Source: Ariolimax columbianus (Eukaryota; Mollusca; Gastropoda; Stylommatophora; Arionidae). Taken from it: DNA of 64,000 bases. Where the stretch lies: assembly GCA_036924085.1 (NCBI GenBank), contig JAVGWX010000006.1, positions 36,755,533-36,819,532 on the forward strand, written 5' to 3'. Every line of letters starts with the position of its first letter. The stretch's first letter is position 1. Below, piece by piece: positions 43,194-56,099 of the stretch. The position numbers and the translations under genes are program-made. The notes beneath the pieces are model-generated. The model worked only from the letters and a program-made list of their open reading frames with translations. It ran no database searches and was not told where the DNA came from.

Positions 43194-43535
43194 GGATCAA
43201 GATGATGAGCTGCATTGGGCAGCGACCCATAGCTGACTGCTAGCATCAGGGCCAGTGAACCAGAGCTGCCAAGACCCTTCTACACCTCCACGCGGTGATC
43301 CTGGATAACAGGCTGCAGCAGGGCAGACTGGCTAAGGAGAAGGGATCTAAGAGGGAATGCTAACCCGGTACTCAAAAAATGATTGCTGAAGTCGGATATG
43401 TTGGACCGAAAGGTGCAAATATCGCAGTCAAGCTGTAAACTACAACACAACGCATTCCGTTATCTGGACTACATTCTGCTACTTACCCTTTCAGGGCTTG
43501 GTAGCGGAAGATTGAGAACGAATGAAGAGAAAAGA
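43194..43535 (+). mobile_element. SINE-A
   Basis: Complete but for the GCAGCGCATG portion of the head; tail GAATGAAGAGAAAAG. Confidence 0.85.
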
Positions 43536-43599
43536 ATACACATATATTTTTTTTCAAATAGTAATAGCTGGAGCACAGTCACATCATGCGGATGATATT

Positions 43600-44090
43600 T
43601 GCCACAATAAGTAAGATTACTCTTTTTGTGCGCATTGAAAAGGACCTTAATTGACGAGTTGTCATAACTTTCCTCGCGTGCTGATGAAGGTGATCCTCCA
43701 GGTTGTTGTGCTATGCTTGGCTTCATCTGCGTGTCGCTCACTAACACGGGGATCGCGCCTATCCCTCACCTCACTAGCCAGGATGCCATGAAAACAGTCC
43801 GTATCGAGAAAGGCAATGTGAAGGCCTTGGCCAGTATATTTTGCCTGAATAGGCGTTAGTCTTCCTCCCCGTGAAGTATGATAAAGTCACCAATATGGAA
43901 CTGTGGGAAAGAACCAGACAGATGACAGTGGGAAAAGATGTAAATAGAAGACATGTGATAGATAGGACATACATTACGAGACTGTTCTGGAATGCCAAGC
44001 GAAGTGGGACTGCAGGAAGCCGTGTTTTGCTTGACCTTGACTAACATGACTACCAGTAGATTTTGCCTGACCAGACTGTCTCCTTCCCTA
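43600..44090 (+). repeat. Dispersed family C copy, interrupted
   Basis: 43614-43860 matches 38885-39130 in the same orientation. 44028-44090 continues with a segment whose reverse complement is the 3881-4210 minisatellite unit. The part between is unmatched. Confidence 0.6.
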
Positions 44091-44744
44091 ACCGTGGTGG
44101 AGATATTTGGGATACATAAAAAAGAGACAGAAGACACAAGCAACTGAGACAGCATCCACTCTCATACGCAGAAAATAAACGTCGTTCAATTGCGCACGCA
44201 ACCATTGTGTAGAACCATTACAAAGATGAAATTTAGCAAACTAAATCAAGAATACATGTTTCAGAGGTCCAATTCGGTAGAGACAGGCTGCCGTTTTTAG
44301 ATTTTCTTGGGCCAGCGTTTGAGGTTGTAATTAGTGAACCCTTTCGCTGCCACACTTTTTTCAGCCAAGACTGGCCCAGTGCCGTGGCATAATTTTGACA
44401 TGATCACTTTTAAGGGTGATTATTTTAGAAAATCATTAAAAAATCAAAAAATATCATAATGTTCAGACATAACTAAGCTTAACAATTTTGACATCATCGT
44501 GTAACCTTAGCGGCCATCTTGGTGTAAAACTTTTATCGTAAAAAAAACAAGGGTACATTAAAAGAATTTTTTTTTAAAATAATAGATATTTGATTTCAAT
44601 GCCAAAACACACTGATGACATGTTAGATGACATGCTATGAGACATTATTTGGTGGTTAGATCATTTCGAACATCTTTGTTTCAGTGTTATTTGTGTCTTG
44701 CAAGATGTATTTTTCAGACCAAAATTTGGTTTTAATAAAAAAAA

Positions 44745-45386
44745 TTATATATATTTCTTTTTTTGCGTTCGCCTTATTTATTTATCTATGCCCCCAAGGC
44801 GGCGTGCGTTGCACTATGGTTTTTATTTCCCACCTGTCAGTCCAGTGCATTTTCTTCTTCTTCGTACGCTGTCATACGTCAACCTTTTATTATTCGCAGA
44901 AATCAGCTATGATCCTGAGGCTGTCGACACTGCCATAGAGCTTGTCTATTGTTGCCACTGGTGATGGCAACATGTGCTTTCTCTGGTCCTCATATGTCGG
45001 GCAGTTTTGCAGCAGATGTTCAGCGGTCATTTTCCCTGTACCACAAGTGCATTCGTCAGTGCCACCTATTTTCAGTTTATTGAATAGGTGGTACCTCAGT
45101 CTGTTGTGGCCTGTGCGGAGTCTGAAGATCACGGCCGGCTCTCTTCTGTTAAACTGGTAATAGGCATCATTTTTTGTGTATCCAGTATGTTCTGTTTCGA
45201 ATTTGGCCATGTATCTAGCCCAGTGCATCTGACTTCAGCATCCATTTTATGTAAGGTCTGCTTCCTCCTACATTTTCTAAGGGTTTGCTTCCCCAGGGTA
45301 ACTGCCAGTGCTGTGATGGGGATCGAACCCAGCACCTTCGGTTGTGAGCCGTGTCATTTAATCACTAGCCCACACCGTCCCCTACA
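44745..45386 (-). mobile_element. SINE-B split by LINE insertion
   Basis: Tail part at 44745-44850 and head part at 45220-45386. CCAGTGCAT (44842-44850 and 45220-45228) is the target duplication. Confidence 0.82.
44851..45219 (-). mobile_element. I-group LINE 3' fragment inserted in SINE-B
   Basis: Minus-strand translation gives [39 protein letters not shown], a [20 protein letters not shown] zinc-knuckle-like tail and the GCGTACGAAGAAG 3' end. Confidence 0.85.
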
Positions 45387-45409
45387 ACAACAACAAAATT
45401 TAAATCAGT

Positions 45410-46330
45410 CTATATTTTTTCACATTTATAAGTTTTCATATCTCCACTGCAACTAACCTGCCTGTATGTACAATATATCCCATCGTTCATAATCCAAATG
45501 CTACTGCTGGTAGCTTCACTCCCCAAACTTGTCCACAGTATAATACATTTCGAAGCATATGACAACACACAAAGCAACATTGCAAACAACACATCTTGGT
45601 TTGTGTTTGTCATATTTGTTGATAAAGTGTCTGGTGGATAGACGATACAAAGGTGTACTGGCACTAGAAGTAGAAGCGCTGCCCCAATAAGGGTTGTGCT
45701 GAGAATCTGACGAAACTTCTTTGATGAGATTTTACTGCATGTGGTAGTATTTTTATAAAGAATATAGGCATTCACTGTGCATGTTTCTATCAGAAAATGA
45801 AAAGGGAGATACCACTTTGAAGATTTGTGGAGGTGGTGTGTGCCGGAAATTTGGTCAGTAGACTGGTGCACAAAACAAAGACATTGAACTCCCATTTTGT
45901 GGGTTTGACAGGGAGATATTGTTTCGTGTGTATTGTGTCTCTTGAATCTTACCATTGATTTATCACTTGCAAGATGCTGGCCAAGAATGTAGAATTGCCC
46001 AAATGTTGACAAAATGATCCAGTAAATCTTGAATAAAGTTCTGTATCCTGGATGTCCCCTATCTATTCTTTGGACAGTGTCACAAAAAGTGTAGAAATGA
46101 ACAAAGAGTTTGATAGCGGTTCCTACTCATGAGTAAGCCAATGAGCCATTTCCCAATAATCATTTAGTGAAGGCTTTTTGCACAATGCCATTGCTATTTG
46201 AAGACTTGAGAAAAGCTTCAACCTCCTCAAAAGATGTAGGGTGTCAATTCTCTTTACGGGATTTATCAGAATAACTATTTCTATTAGCAAGTTGTTCTGC
46301 ATAGCAATTTGTCTATTGGACATATGAGTG
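45410..46330 (-). mobile_element. piggyBac-like transposase remnant
   Basis: Minus-strand frames give ALCKKPSLNDYWEMAHW, LASDKSMVRFKRH, a KWYLPFHFLIETCTVNAYIL stretch and KISSKKFRQILSTTLIG, matching in order the PGBD4/piggyBac transposase. Stops and a truncated C-terminus make it inactive. Confidence 0.7.
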
Positions 46331-46394
46331 ATTACAGCATCTTGGAAGCACTAACCGAAAAGTTTGTGTTTGCCTGACTCATCATCATGTAGCA

Positions 46395-47200
46395 TGTCCT
46401 TTGTAGAACGTCACTCCGATCAGTCTGTATGAAAGAAACTCGTTCTCTTGCCAAAACTTCCGCCTCTGCAACAGTCATACCCAGGCATTCCTGGATATCT
46501 TGGTGCCATCGTCATCTCAGTCTACCCCTTCCTCTTTTGCCTGGCTCCATACCTTCCATCACCGTTCTCTCAAGACCGTTGTCTCTTGATGTGACCAAAA
46601 TATTTGCATTTTCTAGCCAAAATGGAATTGATAAACCAGTTCTCCTCTATGCTCAACTCTTGCTGAATGTCTACATTTGTTATTTTCTCTGTCCAGGGTA
46701 TTTTGAGGATCTTTCTGTAACATTTTGACTCGAAGGATTCAATTCCTTGTCTAGAAGTTTTGGTAATCGTCCATGATTCACAGCCATAAGCTACCACATG
46801 AAAAACACAGGCTCTCAAGACTTTTACTTTTATAATTTTGTTGGCGCTCTGCCATAATTTGTTCAGTCTCTGCGTTGCCATAGCTATTCTGATTTCTTTC
46901 GAGCAGTCGCCATTTTTGTCAATTCTGTAGCACAGATATTCAAAATGTGTGATCTGATCTATTTCCTCACCACCCACTGTAAATTTATGTTGACATTGTG
47001 TTTTGTCGGTGGTCATTATCTTTGTTTTATTTATGGACAGGTTTTTATCTTTACTATGTTGATTAACGGCTGAAAGTAGCTGCTCTATCCCTTCTGCACT
47101 TCTTGATAGTATCAGCGTGTCATCTGCGTATCGTAACTCAGGAATCTTGTACCCCCCAATCGTAAATGGGTCAAAACTTTCAGTGTTCTTCTCGAACATT
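46395..47200 (-). mobile_element. RTE-like RT fragment
   Basis: A 209-codon minus frame contains PELRYADDTLILSRSAEGIE, SINKTKIMTTDK, GDCSKEIRIAMATQRLNKLW and YGCESWTITK, i.e. the RT catalytic YADD and thumb region. The C-terminal RPR..W region (46400-46570) is in a second frame. Confidence 0.82.
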
Positions 47201-47789
47201 TCTCATTATATATTCTGTATATATGTTGTACAGATAAGGTGAGAGGATACATCCCTATCGGACTCCCTTTTGTACTGACAAACCAATCTGATGTTTGCCC
47301 AGATACCTGACTACCATATTCAAAACACATTGTGGTACCCAATTATGTGTCAACATCCTCTAGTCCCTGAAACTTTCCATGTCCACTTATGTTTAGGTCT
47401 AGCGGTGGTCCATCTCCCACCCCTACACCACAAGGAGTATCTCCTGTCGTCCTATTATCGCCATCACTTGAATCAACATTCAGTTCTATATCATAGATTC
47501 AGAGTCCGTTATATCACGAACTAACTAAACAGCCTGAATCAAGTCATTATGGGCCTGGGTATTATCAGTTATACCGCCCATTGTGAAGTGTTTCCGTATT
47601 AAAGAAATGCAATAAAAATGTTATATTTTGGACTTTCTGCGTTAAAATAATCAAACCACACGCATAGCCATTTTGTAGAGTAGCGTATGCAGGTGATATT
47701 CGGGTAAAATAAAACCGGTGTTTGTGTATCGCAAATTGTTGTGTTAAAAAACCTCATATCACTCTACTGGTCCGTGGCGACGATAGGGT

Positions 47790-48060
47790 TAAGCAATTAC
47801 ATTATACTGGGTTTCTTGATGGACGGTTGTTGCGTCATTTAGGACAGTTGACCACGACCCTTATTCCCCATCTAACTGGAAGCCCTGGAAATAGACTGCA
47901 ACAATGCAGACATATAGGACAAGAATCAAAGAGGGAAGGCCAGCAGTCCCAAAAATACTGTGCCGAAATCAAATTTTTCAGACAGAAAGGTGCAAATATC
48001 GCAGCCTAACTATAAACAACATGCCACAAACATTCATTTCAGAACAAAAAGCTGAAGATC
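47790..48060 (+). mobile_element. Old SINE-A relative
   Basis: Shows GGACAGTTGACCACGACCCT, CAACAATGCAGAC, AAAGAGGGAAGGCCAGC and AAAGGTGCAAATATCGCAGC in SINE-A order. Confidence 0.45.
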
Positions 48061-48397
48061 ACTCACTTGCCAAGTCAGGCAGGCACCAAGCAGACGAGTG
48101 TGAAGCGCCTTGACTAACATAACCCTGATACATATTAACACAAACAGGTATTGGTGGTCCAATATGGTAAGCTACCATTGGGATAAGTGTTAAGTGACTA
48201 TTATACTAGGTATCTTTTAGGGATGGCTAACACTCACTTCAGTCAAGTCACCATTTATAACTGGGTAGACTGGAGTGTGAAGTGGCAGGGGAGCAAACAG
48301 TATACCTTTGCCATTAGTCAGTCACTCTAACAGAAGCTCACATATCATTCACAATGACAGATTCAAACAAATTCTTAAAGTTTTACATTTGAACAAT

Positions 48398-48403
48398 TTT
48401 ATT
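48398..48403 (-). terminator. RPL34 poly(A) signal
   Basis: AATAAA on the minus strand, 11 bases after the RPL34 stop codon, giving the very short 3' UTR usual for ribosomal protein genes. Confidence 0.65.
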
Positions 48404-48414
48404 TTCAAAAATTC

Positions 48415-48496
48415 TTAGTGTTTTTTGCTAGCTTCTTGTGCTTTGAGGACTCTAGCCACAATCTTCTGCTCCTCAATCAAGAAAGCACGAATGATT
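48415..48496 (-). CDS. RPL34: RPL34 coding exon 4 (last)
   Basis: Encodes [13 protein letters not shown] through ASKKH and TAA. The acceptor is TTTTCAG on the minus strand. Confidence 0.95.
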
Positions 48497-51400
48497 CTGA
48501 AAACAAGTAAATTGATATGTGACAACAGTGAAAAATGATCTGTGTTAGCTGTAATTTATTGTTCTTATGGAGACCAGAAGAGACACCATTAAAACAATGT
48601 AAAGAAAACCAATTCTTAAATGTGGAAAGCCCCGTATTGAATAACTACAACAATATATATATTATACATACACATTTTTGTGTCACACTGCAAATAAAAA
48701 TTGGAGGCGTCACCGATGGCAATTAATAGATAATACCTGATAATGGCAATGCACTACAATCATTATAATTGATGATATACATGAGACTTGCAATACAATT
48801 TGGTATCTAAAATCAGCGTTTCATTGTTTAATTTTGAACACACATTTAAATATCTACATTGACCAAAAGATTGGAGGAATATCGGTTATTTAATACTTTA
48901 TTGTCTAGAACTAGCCGCACATCCATTTCAGCAGGGAGAGGGGGAGCAATATTTAGATTTAGAGCCCCATAAATGTTTTTAAAAGTTTCTTCATGTGCTT
49001 TTGAATCTTAAATCTATCGTTTTTTAGTATGTAGACTAATTTTAATTGGAGAAAAAAAACTCATACATGGTTAAGGTGCTTGCCCCTAACTAAAAGACAA
49101 ATTGACAAAAAATTTAGCATGGGAGAGTGTTAATGAAAAGCTATTTCTGCCAGGTACGTATTTACATATGCGATTTTCCCATCACATTATTCATGGCGTC
49201 AGTTCAACCAAGTATGCCGCACACGAGAAAGCCAGCAATATTCTGTACGAGTTCCAATGTTTTGCAATACTGTTATCAATGTAGACCTAGGACTTCGTCA
49301 GTCCATCTCACCATCCGCATTAGTGAACGGCGCTGTGCAAATATAGTCACCAAAACGTTCTGCTTGCAAATCTGTTGTCAGGCATGCGGACTACATGCGT
49401 GCACTGCATCCACAACAAACAGAATTTTAGCAGGTATCATTCTGTTGCTCTCTGAGGTGCTTCTCTACATCTGTTTTGAGCTAGGTTTCACACTTGTCAT
49501 CCATAAATCATTGGAATTTAAAGTGTGTGCTCTTACCGTGGCATTTATAGACTATAAAAATAAGGATTTAAATGGCCAATGATCACATATGTATATTTAG
49601 ACATGGGTAGTCAATACATGTTCAATTGAAATTCTGGCCCCACTCAGAACTATAAAGCAAAACACAAACCTTTAATACATGACATAAGAGATGACCAATT
49701 AGGGTTGACATAAGGCATACTCATTCTGAGCCAATTAACAAATAAGGACGTCAGCTAAAATATATCAGCCATCCAAGACAGAATGAATGCAATGACAGTT
49801 CCACAAGGAATCTGCATAACAGACTGCAGACCCTATAAGTCACACAAAAATGAATGAAGTTATCTACACTCTGTAGCATTATAGAACTAGCTACACCCAA
49901 CACAAATGCCTTAAGAACAGTCACTTAGCCCATTTTCAACTGGTATGCAACAAAGCTGACAAAAATCTTTAAAAAATGCTCATTGTAGTAGCATAATTTA
50001 GCTCAACTTATTCGATGTTTATTTTTTAATATATCTTTTGACACAGGCAATTCCTGCATATTGATCCAGGTGGAAAGACAAATTAGCAAAATTAGCTGTG
50101 ACTGAAGGGTTAAGAAAACCAGAAAATGTGTATGAGAATTTATTATATATTGATTGTACATGTCTTACCGCTCTCTGACTGCCTTGTGGCAAAGGGATCC
50201 TCCATATGCACGAGTGACAGTCTTTTGTCTCTTACTCAAAGCGCTTAACTTGTGGGGGCGTACAGACCTGACCTGAACAGTACATAAAAAAGTATGTTAG
50301 ACACTGCAGAAATGAGTAAATTGAACATAACAGAAATGAGTTCATAGAACGAGAAATACTGAAATCAATTCATCAATCAAACAGTAAAGAAATGAGAACA
50401 CTGAAGAAATTAATTCATTGAACAGTGAGTGCATCAAACAGAAACCTTGACATTTTTCATTACATTTATGAATGATTACAAGATTCTTGATCGCCCAATT
50501 TATCAACTGTAAACATTCCCCCTTATTATACTGATTTTCACTCCAGTGTCAGGAAAATATAATTTTGAATTCAATGCATATGGTTCTCGGCACTGCCATG
50601 AGATAGTTGTGTGTATGGCTGTTGGCATTGTAGACTTGAATTTTCTATAAATAATAAAGACTGGAAAATTATGACCTTTTGGTGATTTGTGTTCAATAGC
50701 AAACAGAAGTGGAACAATCTATTGTATAACATTTTTTGCCATCACTTATGTTAGCGTTTCTGACAAATTAACCGTTGCAATGTAGCATCACTACCAAATT
50801 GATTTTAAATGTCTTTTCTTTAGTATTCATTTATTATAAAAATGGGTCTGCATTAACAACTAAATTAAACATTGAACTTCTTAGGAGAACTATCTTGTGT
50901 TAAAAAGATTATGTACTGTAAATATAGTTCCCAGTATTTGTTTAATGTATTCATAAAATCAATTCTGTTAGTACAAAGAACTTACGCCTCTAAGTTTGGT
51001 CTTGTAGTCACCACATATTGGAGTCTTTGCAAGCTTTTTCTGGTACAAGTAAACCAACTTTCCACCAGGAGTCTTGGAGCTAGATGAACATAAGAAACAA
51101 AATTGAAATCACCTTCCATTACATGTTCTTAGCACATGAGGATCCTTACTGAAAAAAAAAATGTTTCAAAATATTCATGCAGTTCTTGGGTATCTATTAT
51201 TGTTCTTACTTTTTTTTTTACTCTTGGTTTTAAGCCTGGGAACACCACTGCACCAAGGCATGTGTTTCTTGCAGGTTTTTTTGTCCACGCCATTTTTAGT
51301 TGGTCAAAATTGTAATTTCAGTCACACCATCCATGAAATCTCAATTTATTTTGCTGCAGTTCATACTTTCTTGGCTCAGAAAATATACTAATTCACGCAT

Positions 51401-54400
51401 TTCATGAGTTAATTTTCTAGCAGCAGATTCGTGTTGACAAAAAGTGTTCATTGTGTGATTGGTTTTCTCAATCTGTAATTTAAAGATGAACTGCCACACT
51501 TGCGTTGCTGAATTCATTTATTATTGCTTAGCTTCTTTGATGCTGTGAATATTATGTCAGGAAACCTTAAGTGAACAAAACGTTGCATTTTCTGAAATCT
51601 CAGTATTCGTTAAGGCAAAATAAGTGCTACCAGCAGGTAGTCAAATGTTTAAACTTAATGCTGTCTTTTGTCCATGGGTTTTACTCTAGCAATCTCATTT
51701 GTGATTGTCCCAGTAAACAAAAGTGCAAAGCCAAGATGTTCCCTTTTGTAACCCATGCCTCACCCATATGCATTTTTGTAATAATGCAGCATCTACACCG
51801 CCATTGAAGGCAGTTCTGCGCATGATTTCTATGTTGCCAGTTCAGTTCCATAGAGCTGTTCCTTTATTTGCCCTTTCAGCAACTCAAGAGCTACTCTGCA
51901 TCTGCTTTTCATTTGTTTCATACCTCATGGCTGGAATAATTATGCTATTAAAGGAGTGGGTTCTTGCCTTGTCATTTCTCATCTGTTGAAGTTTGGGTTT
52001 CCTACCATTTGCTGCTATTGTACATGGAATCTTGTGACTTTACTGAAGTTTGTAATTTCTTGACACGGGTTAACTTGCAAATACTTATTTCAACTATCAT
52101 TTCCTAACTGCAGTTTCCCACGTGGGCAATTAGTGTTCAGTAGAGTAAAGCAGGCATTAAGCAAAAGTGTTTTTTGTAACTTCAAATAAATTTTGTGATT
52201 TATGCCCAGCCAAGCATGTGTTTAAGCAATTCAATACATCGTATAAACACCCGTCGCACACTAATGCAAAGGTACTGTGCACTCAAAATACATGTCAAAT
52301 TATTTCTTTAAAAACCGTATTAACATTATACCAAGAACTGAGAAAATTGGGCAACGGCACCTAGTCGTGGGTATTAAGCATCTCACTTTACTATGTGCAA
52401 AAATCAGATCCATTCTGGTCCTTTCAGGTTTTGAATGCTGGAAGCAATATCTAGACACTGTGGTACCACTTATCACACTGGACCCAATACATGCAACCAG
52501 GTTGTCCACATCCGTGATCCTCAAAATCATCATCCTTTTGAGTTATTGTACTCTTGGTGTTGGGTATTCCTGTCTCTACCCCTTCCTCCCAAATGTCCTC
52601 TTGTAGAAACATGAGCAGCTGCATCTCTCAGATGCTGTATGCACTCCTCTGAAGTGAGACTCTCACAATAGTGAAATTCTAGACATGAGAAAATTTCCCT
52701 CTTGCAAAACTTAACGTGCAACTGCACAAAACCAGTCTTGTCAACATTGAAGATCTTTTCATACATATCTTTTACACATGCTTAAGTTAAGAGTAAGATC
52801 TTTCCAGAAGGGTGAACCAGTGGTTTATGACCTTCAGGTCTTCAGCAGGACACGTTCACTGGCAAGTAGTTTTATGAAAAAAGTTTTTTGTGGAGCTTCT
52901 AATCGCACAAAAAGTTCTGAGACAAGTCAAAATGGCAGAGGCTGTGAAGGAAAACTGCTTCAAATTATGTTTTCTCGTTGGTTAATATGGTTCATGAGTG
53001 ATATAGAATAGAGCCTCTGGTTGGTTAAGACATGAAAACAAGTGCCTATTGCCCCACCTCTTGCTTATTAATATTAGAGGATTTTTAGATGCTAGTCAAC
53101 TTATTAGTGCCTATTGTCCCACTTCAATGTGTTGGGCTTTCTTGCTATTGATTTCAAGGCCTAATGTTTCACTTACTTTGTTGAGCTCATTTAGGCATTT
53201 ATCAACATTTCTGACACTTTGAGGATGATATAATCCCAATCACAAGCTAATGTTTCTCATCCTGTGGCAAATACTTTAGTAGTTATTACATTCAATCCTC
53301 TGGCTTTCCTGATTTTAAGTGTTTGCATGTAGAGATGATCCGGCCATGTGGTCCACATACTGGTGATAGATGGATGAGAAGGGCATCTTTCTTAGGGCCA
53401 TACAACTACAAGCGCCGCCAACAAGATGGAGAGACCTGCATCGTGCATTTGGACAGTGTTTGTTTTTAAGAATCAATGTCACTGCACTCAGGGCATACCC
53501 ATAGGTGCTTGGTGTCTACTAGCAAATGGTGAAGGGGAATGGTTACTGATGTTCCCTGTAGTTCACTGGTTGTACACACTTGCTCTGTCCTCTCATGCGC
53601 CCTATTCCGGTCGAATTTTGTTTAATGTCGAAACTTTGCTGCTTTATCTATTGTGGTGTCATGTAACAATCAATAATGTCAGCTCTCATTGCCCTGAACC
53701 CCAGCACAAGCAGGACAGTAGATCCATGTCAACCTCTGGAGATTTGAGGCCTACACAGCTGCTATCCACTCATACCTAAGTCACCCCTCCTGTGCCTTCC
53801 GAAGTGCGGCTTGGTGCATATGTCCTGATGACTGCCCTTGTTATAGAAGTCTCACATCCACTTCAGTGCTGAGGTCACTGCTTCTATCTCCATTCTCGAA
53901 CTGGAGGTTGTTGACACTCTGCACTCAGCAACGCCCTGTCCTCTCACTCTAGCCTAGCCGCCCCACCCTGATGTTCCGAATAGGACATGCAGATTCAAGC
54001 AGATTTTGACTACCGGGCTTGAAGGCAACGAGGAGGCAGACAGACTGGCAAAAGACGGTGCAAGACTACCACAACCAGATACTAGTGTGACATACGAAGA
54101 GTCAAAAAGGCTTATCAGAGCTAGATACGTGACCAAATGGGAAACCGAACATACTGGCTACACAAAAAACGATGCCTATTACCAGTTGAACAGAAGAGAG
54201 CAGGTCATGGTCTTCAGACTTCGCATTGGCCACAATAGACTGAGGTACCACCTATTCAATAAGCTGAAGATAGGTGGCACTGACGAATGCTAGTGCGGTA
54301 CTGGGAAAATGACCGCTGAACATCTGCTGCAAAACTGCCCGACATAGAGGATCAGAGAAAGCAGATGTGGCCATCACTAGTGGCAACACTAGACAAGCTC

Positions 54401-55411
54401 TATGGCAGTGTCGACGGCCTCAGGATGCCCGCTGTTTTTTTTCCGAAAAAATTTATGGTTGACGTCTGACAGCGTACGAAGAAGAATATTACACTTCATC
54501 TTGCTGCTACTACTTTGATCAGTTCTTGCAATCTGTGCTGTTCAGTTTAAATTTTATATTTAGCCAACATTATTTTTTTGGTACCAGATTTGATATCGCT
54601 ACTCTGCCATGTATTCAATCTCATCTTTACTTTCACTGTTTAGAGATAACCAGGCCCATCTTTTACCAAAGAGGTTTCTGTATCTCAGTACAGAGAGTTA
54701 AATGCTGTCCTATTTTCCTTGTGCAAATATGAAAAAACTGGACCAACTGAAGTAACTAAATTGACTTCACATCATATAGATGGATACTTTTCTACATTGA
54801 AAATGATTTTTGTGAACGATTTATAATTCATTACTCAAAGTTGACATTCGTTATTTACATGATAAAGTTGGGATTAATCAAGACACTGGGCAGCACATGA
54901 GCTGCAGCGGTAAGCAACCCACAGCTGACTGCTAGCATCAGGGCCAGAGAATCTGAGCAGCTCTTATCTACACCTCCATGCGGTGATCCTGGATAACATG
55001 CTGCAACAGAGCAGACTGGCTATAAAGAGAAGGGATTGGAAGTGGGCAGGTAATCCGGTACTAAAAAATGCCATGTTAAAAAGTCCAGATGTAAAATATG
55101 ACAACACATTCCATTCTCTGGATAACACCCTGCTACTTGCAAAGCCTATTCAGGGCTTAGTAGCGAGAGATTGAGAACGAATGAAGAAGAGTTTAGGTTT
55201 GCTTACATTTTCCAAAGATAATCTAAATGTAAAAGTTTGACTTAAAACTAAATTTTGTTATCTGACTTACTGATAATCAGATAAGATTTCTAAAATGGTA
55301 TGCTAAAAGTGTTCTGTGCTACACAAATATGAACAATTTCACTTACACTTTCCTGCGGTTTGAGTTGGTATTGTACGAAAGGCGGCGCCTGAAAGTGAGT
55401 CTCTGAACCAT
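48415..55411 (-). CDS. RPL34: Ribosomal protein eL34 (RPL34), four coding exons
   Basis: Joined minus-strand exons 55411-55347, 51079-50986, 50272-50169 and 48496-48415 give 345 nt, 114 residues, intron phases 2, 0, 2, all GT-AG. The start [20 protein letters not shown], the [10 protein letters not shown] strand, the single Cys of the degenerate CxxC region, [20 protein letters not shown] and [10 protein letters not shown] are all eL34 signatures. Length agrees with the usual 115-117. The first coding exon begins exactly at the ATG, after an acceptor TTCTTTCAG, so the leader is in an upstream exon. eL34 is a cytosolic large-subunit protein. The introns hold LINE, SINE and transposase remnants. 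Confidence 0.96.
50169..50272 (-). CDS. RPL34: RPL34 coding exon 3
   Basis: Encodes [12 protein letters not shown] through CHKAVRER. The upstream CAG of two tandem acceptors is used: only that one restores the conserved VRSVRP in phase 0. Confidence 0.95.
50986..51079 (-). CDS. RPL34: RPL34 coding exon 2
   Basis: Encodes [15 protein letters not shown] through DYKTKLRG; donor GTAAGT. Confidence 0.95.
52400..52790 (-). mobile_element. Probable pogo/CENP-B-type transposase remnant
   Basis: Minus frames give [10 protein letters not shown], like the IFNVDETG motif of DDE_1 transposases. After a frame change they give [19 protein letters not shown], like the PHD-type zinc motif found at the C-terminus of some such proteins. 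It lies in RPL34 intron 1. The catalytic domain is missing. Confidence 0.4.
53050..53300 (-). mobile_element. Possible RT fragment
   Basis: Minus strand encodes ADN-like [28 protein letters not shown], like the segment after YADD in RTs. Too short and broken to classify. Confidence 0.3.
54018..54487 (+). mobile_element. I-group LINE 3' fragment
   Basis: Encodes [55 protein letters not shown] and the AEHLLQNCP tail, with the 3' end GCGTACGAAGAAG. A stop replaces Cys near 54292. Confidence 0.85.
54870..55190 (+). mobile_element. SINE-A, diverged
   Basis: Full block order with deletions in the core; tail GAATGAAGAAGAG. In RPL34 intron 1, opposite to the gene. Confidence 0.75.
55347..55411 (-). 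CDS. RPL34: RPL34 coding exon 1
   Basis: Begins at the ATG and encodes 21 residues plus two bases; donor GT|GTAAGT. Confidence 0.95.
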
Positions 55412-56008
55412 CTGAAAGAAATGAAAAGGCAATAACTTTACAATTAGATTGATATAAACAAGAACAAATAACGATCCAATACCAATGTTTTATATGTACG
55501 GACTATCTTTATCCATAGATCTGACAGATCTTGAAGATTTGACAGAAGTGAAACAACACTGACGTATCGTTATATCGTTTTTGCCCCAGGTTTTTAGCGG
55601 TTCAACTGTTGTCTGATAATTAACAATACATTCTAATTCTTTGTAAACTTTCTAAGAAACAAAATTATTTACATTATACACAAAACACAGTGAAACAGTG
55701 AAACAATGACACATGTTGAAAATAAATTATATTTAGTACAAAATTACCGCAGTTTATCTAACAAATTTTGAAATGATAAAGATTTTGGACCGCATCCATG
55801 GCGGACAAATTACTTATTTCAGCCATGTTTTATCCTACATTTACAAGTTCGATTTCACTGGTCATTTTCTTTACCTGTAATATTTTAAGCACTTTAAAAT
55901 TGTTTAATGGATATATGTTGGTCTTCAGAGAACATGGACTATATTTTTGTCAATAATAGTATTGGATGTTTGATGATTATATTGTCTAATAATTCTCACA
56001 GCCATTAC

Positions 56009-56037
56009 CTTTCACGGTGTTTATCTCCAAAAGGAAG
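56009..56037 (-). promoter_or_regulatory. RPL34: Probable RPL34 TOP leader exon and start site
   Basis: On the minus strand, CTTCCTTTTGGAGATAAAC starts with C plus eight pyrimidines, a 5'-terminal oligopyrimidine tract, and ends GTGAAAG|GTAATG, a good donor. Spliced to coding exon 1 it gives a 29-nt leader with context GAAAGATGG. The start site is inferred from the motif and donor, not from transcript data. Confidence 0.6.
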
Positions 56038-56099
56038 CGGAAACGGTAATCGCTGCTACTATTTGACGTTGGGAAATCGGTATCGATCATTTTCATAGA

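Noticed and set aside
49102..49582. 151-codon frame with hydrophobic stretch
   Set aside because: No homology recognised, lies in RPL34 intron 3, biased composition and no splice or promoter support.
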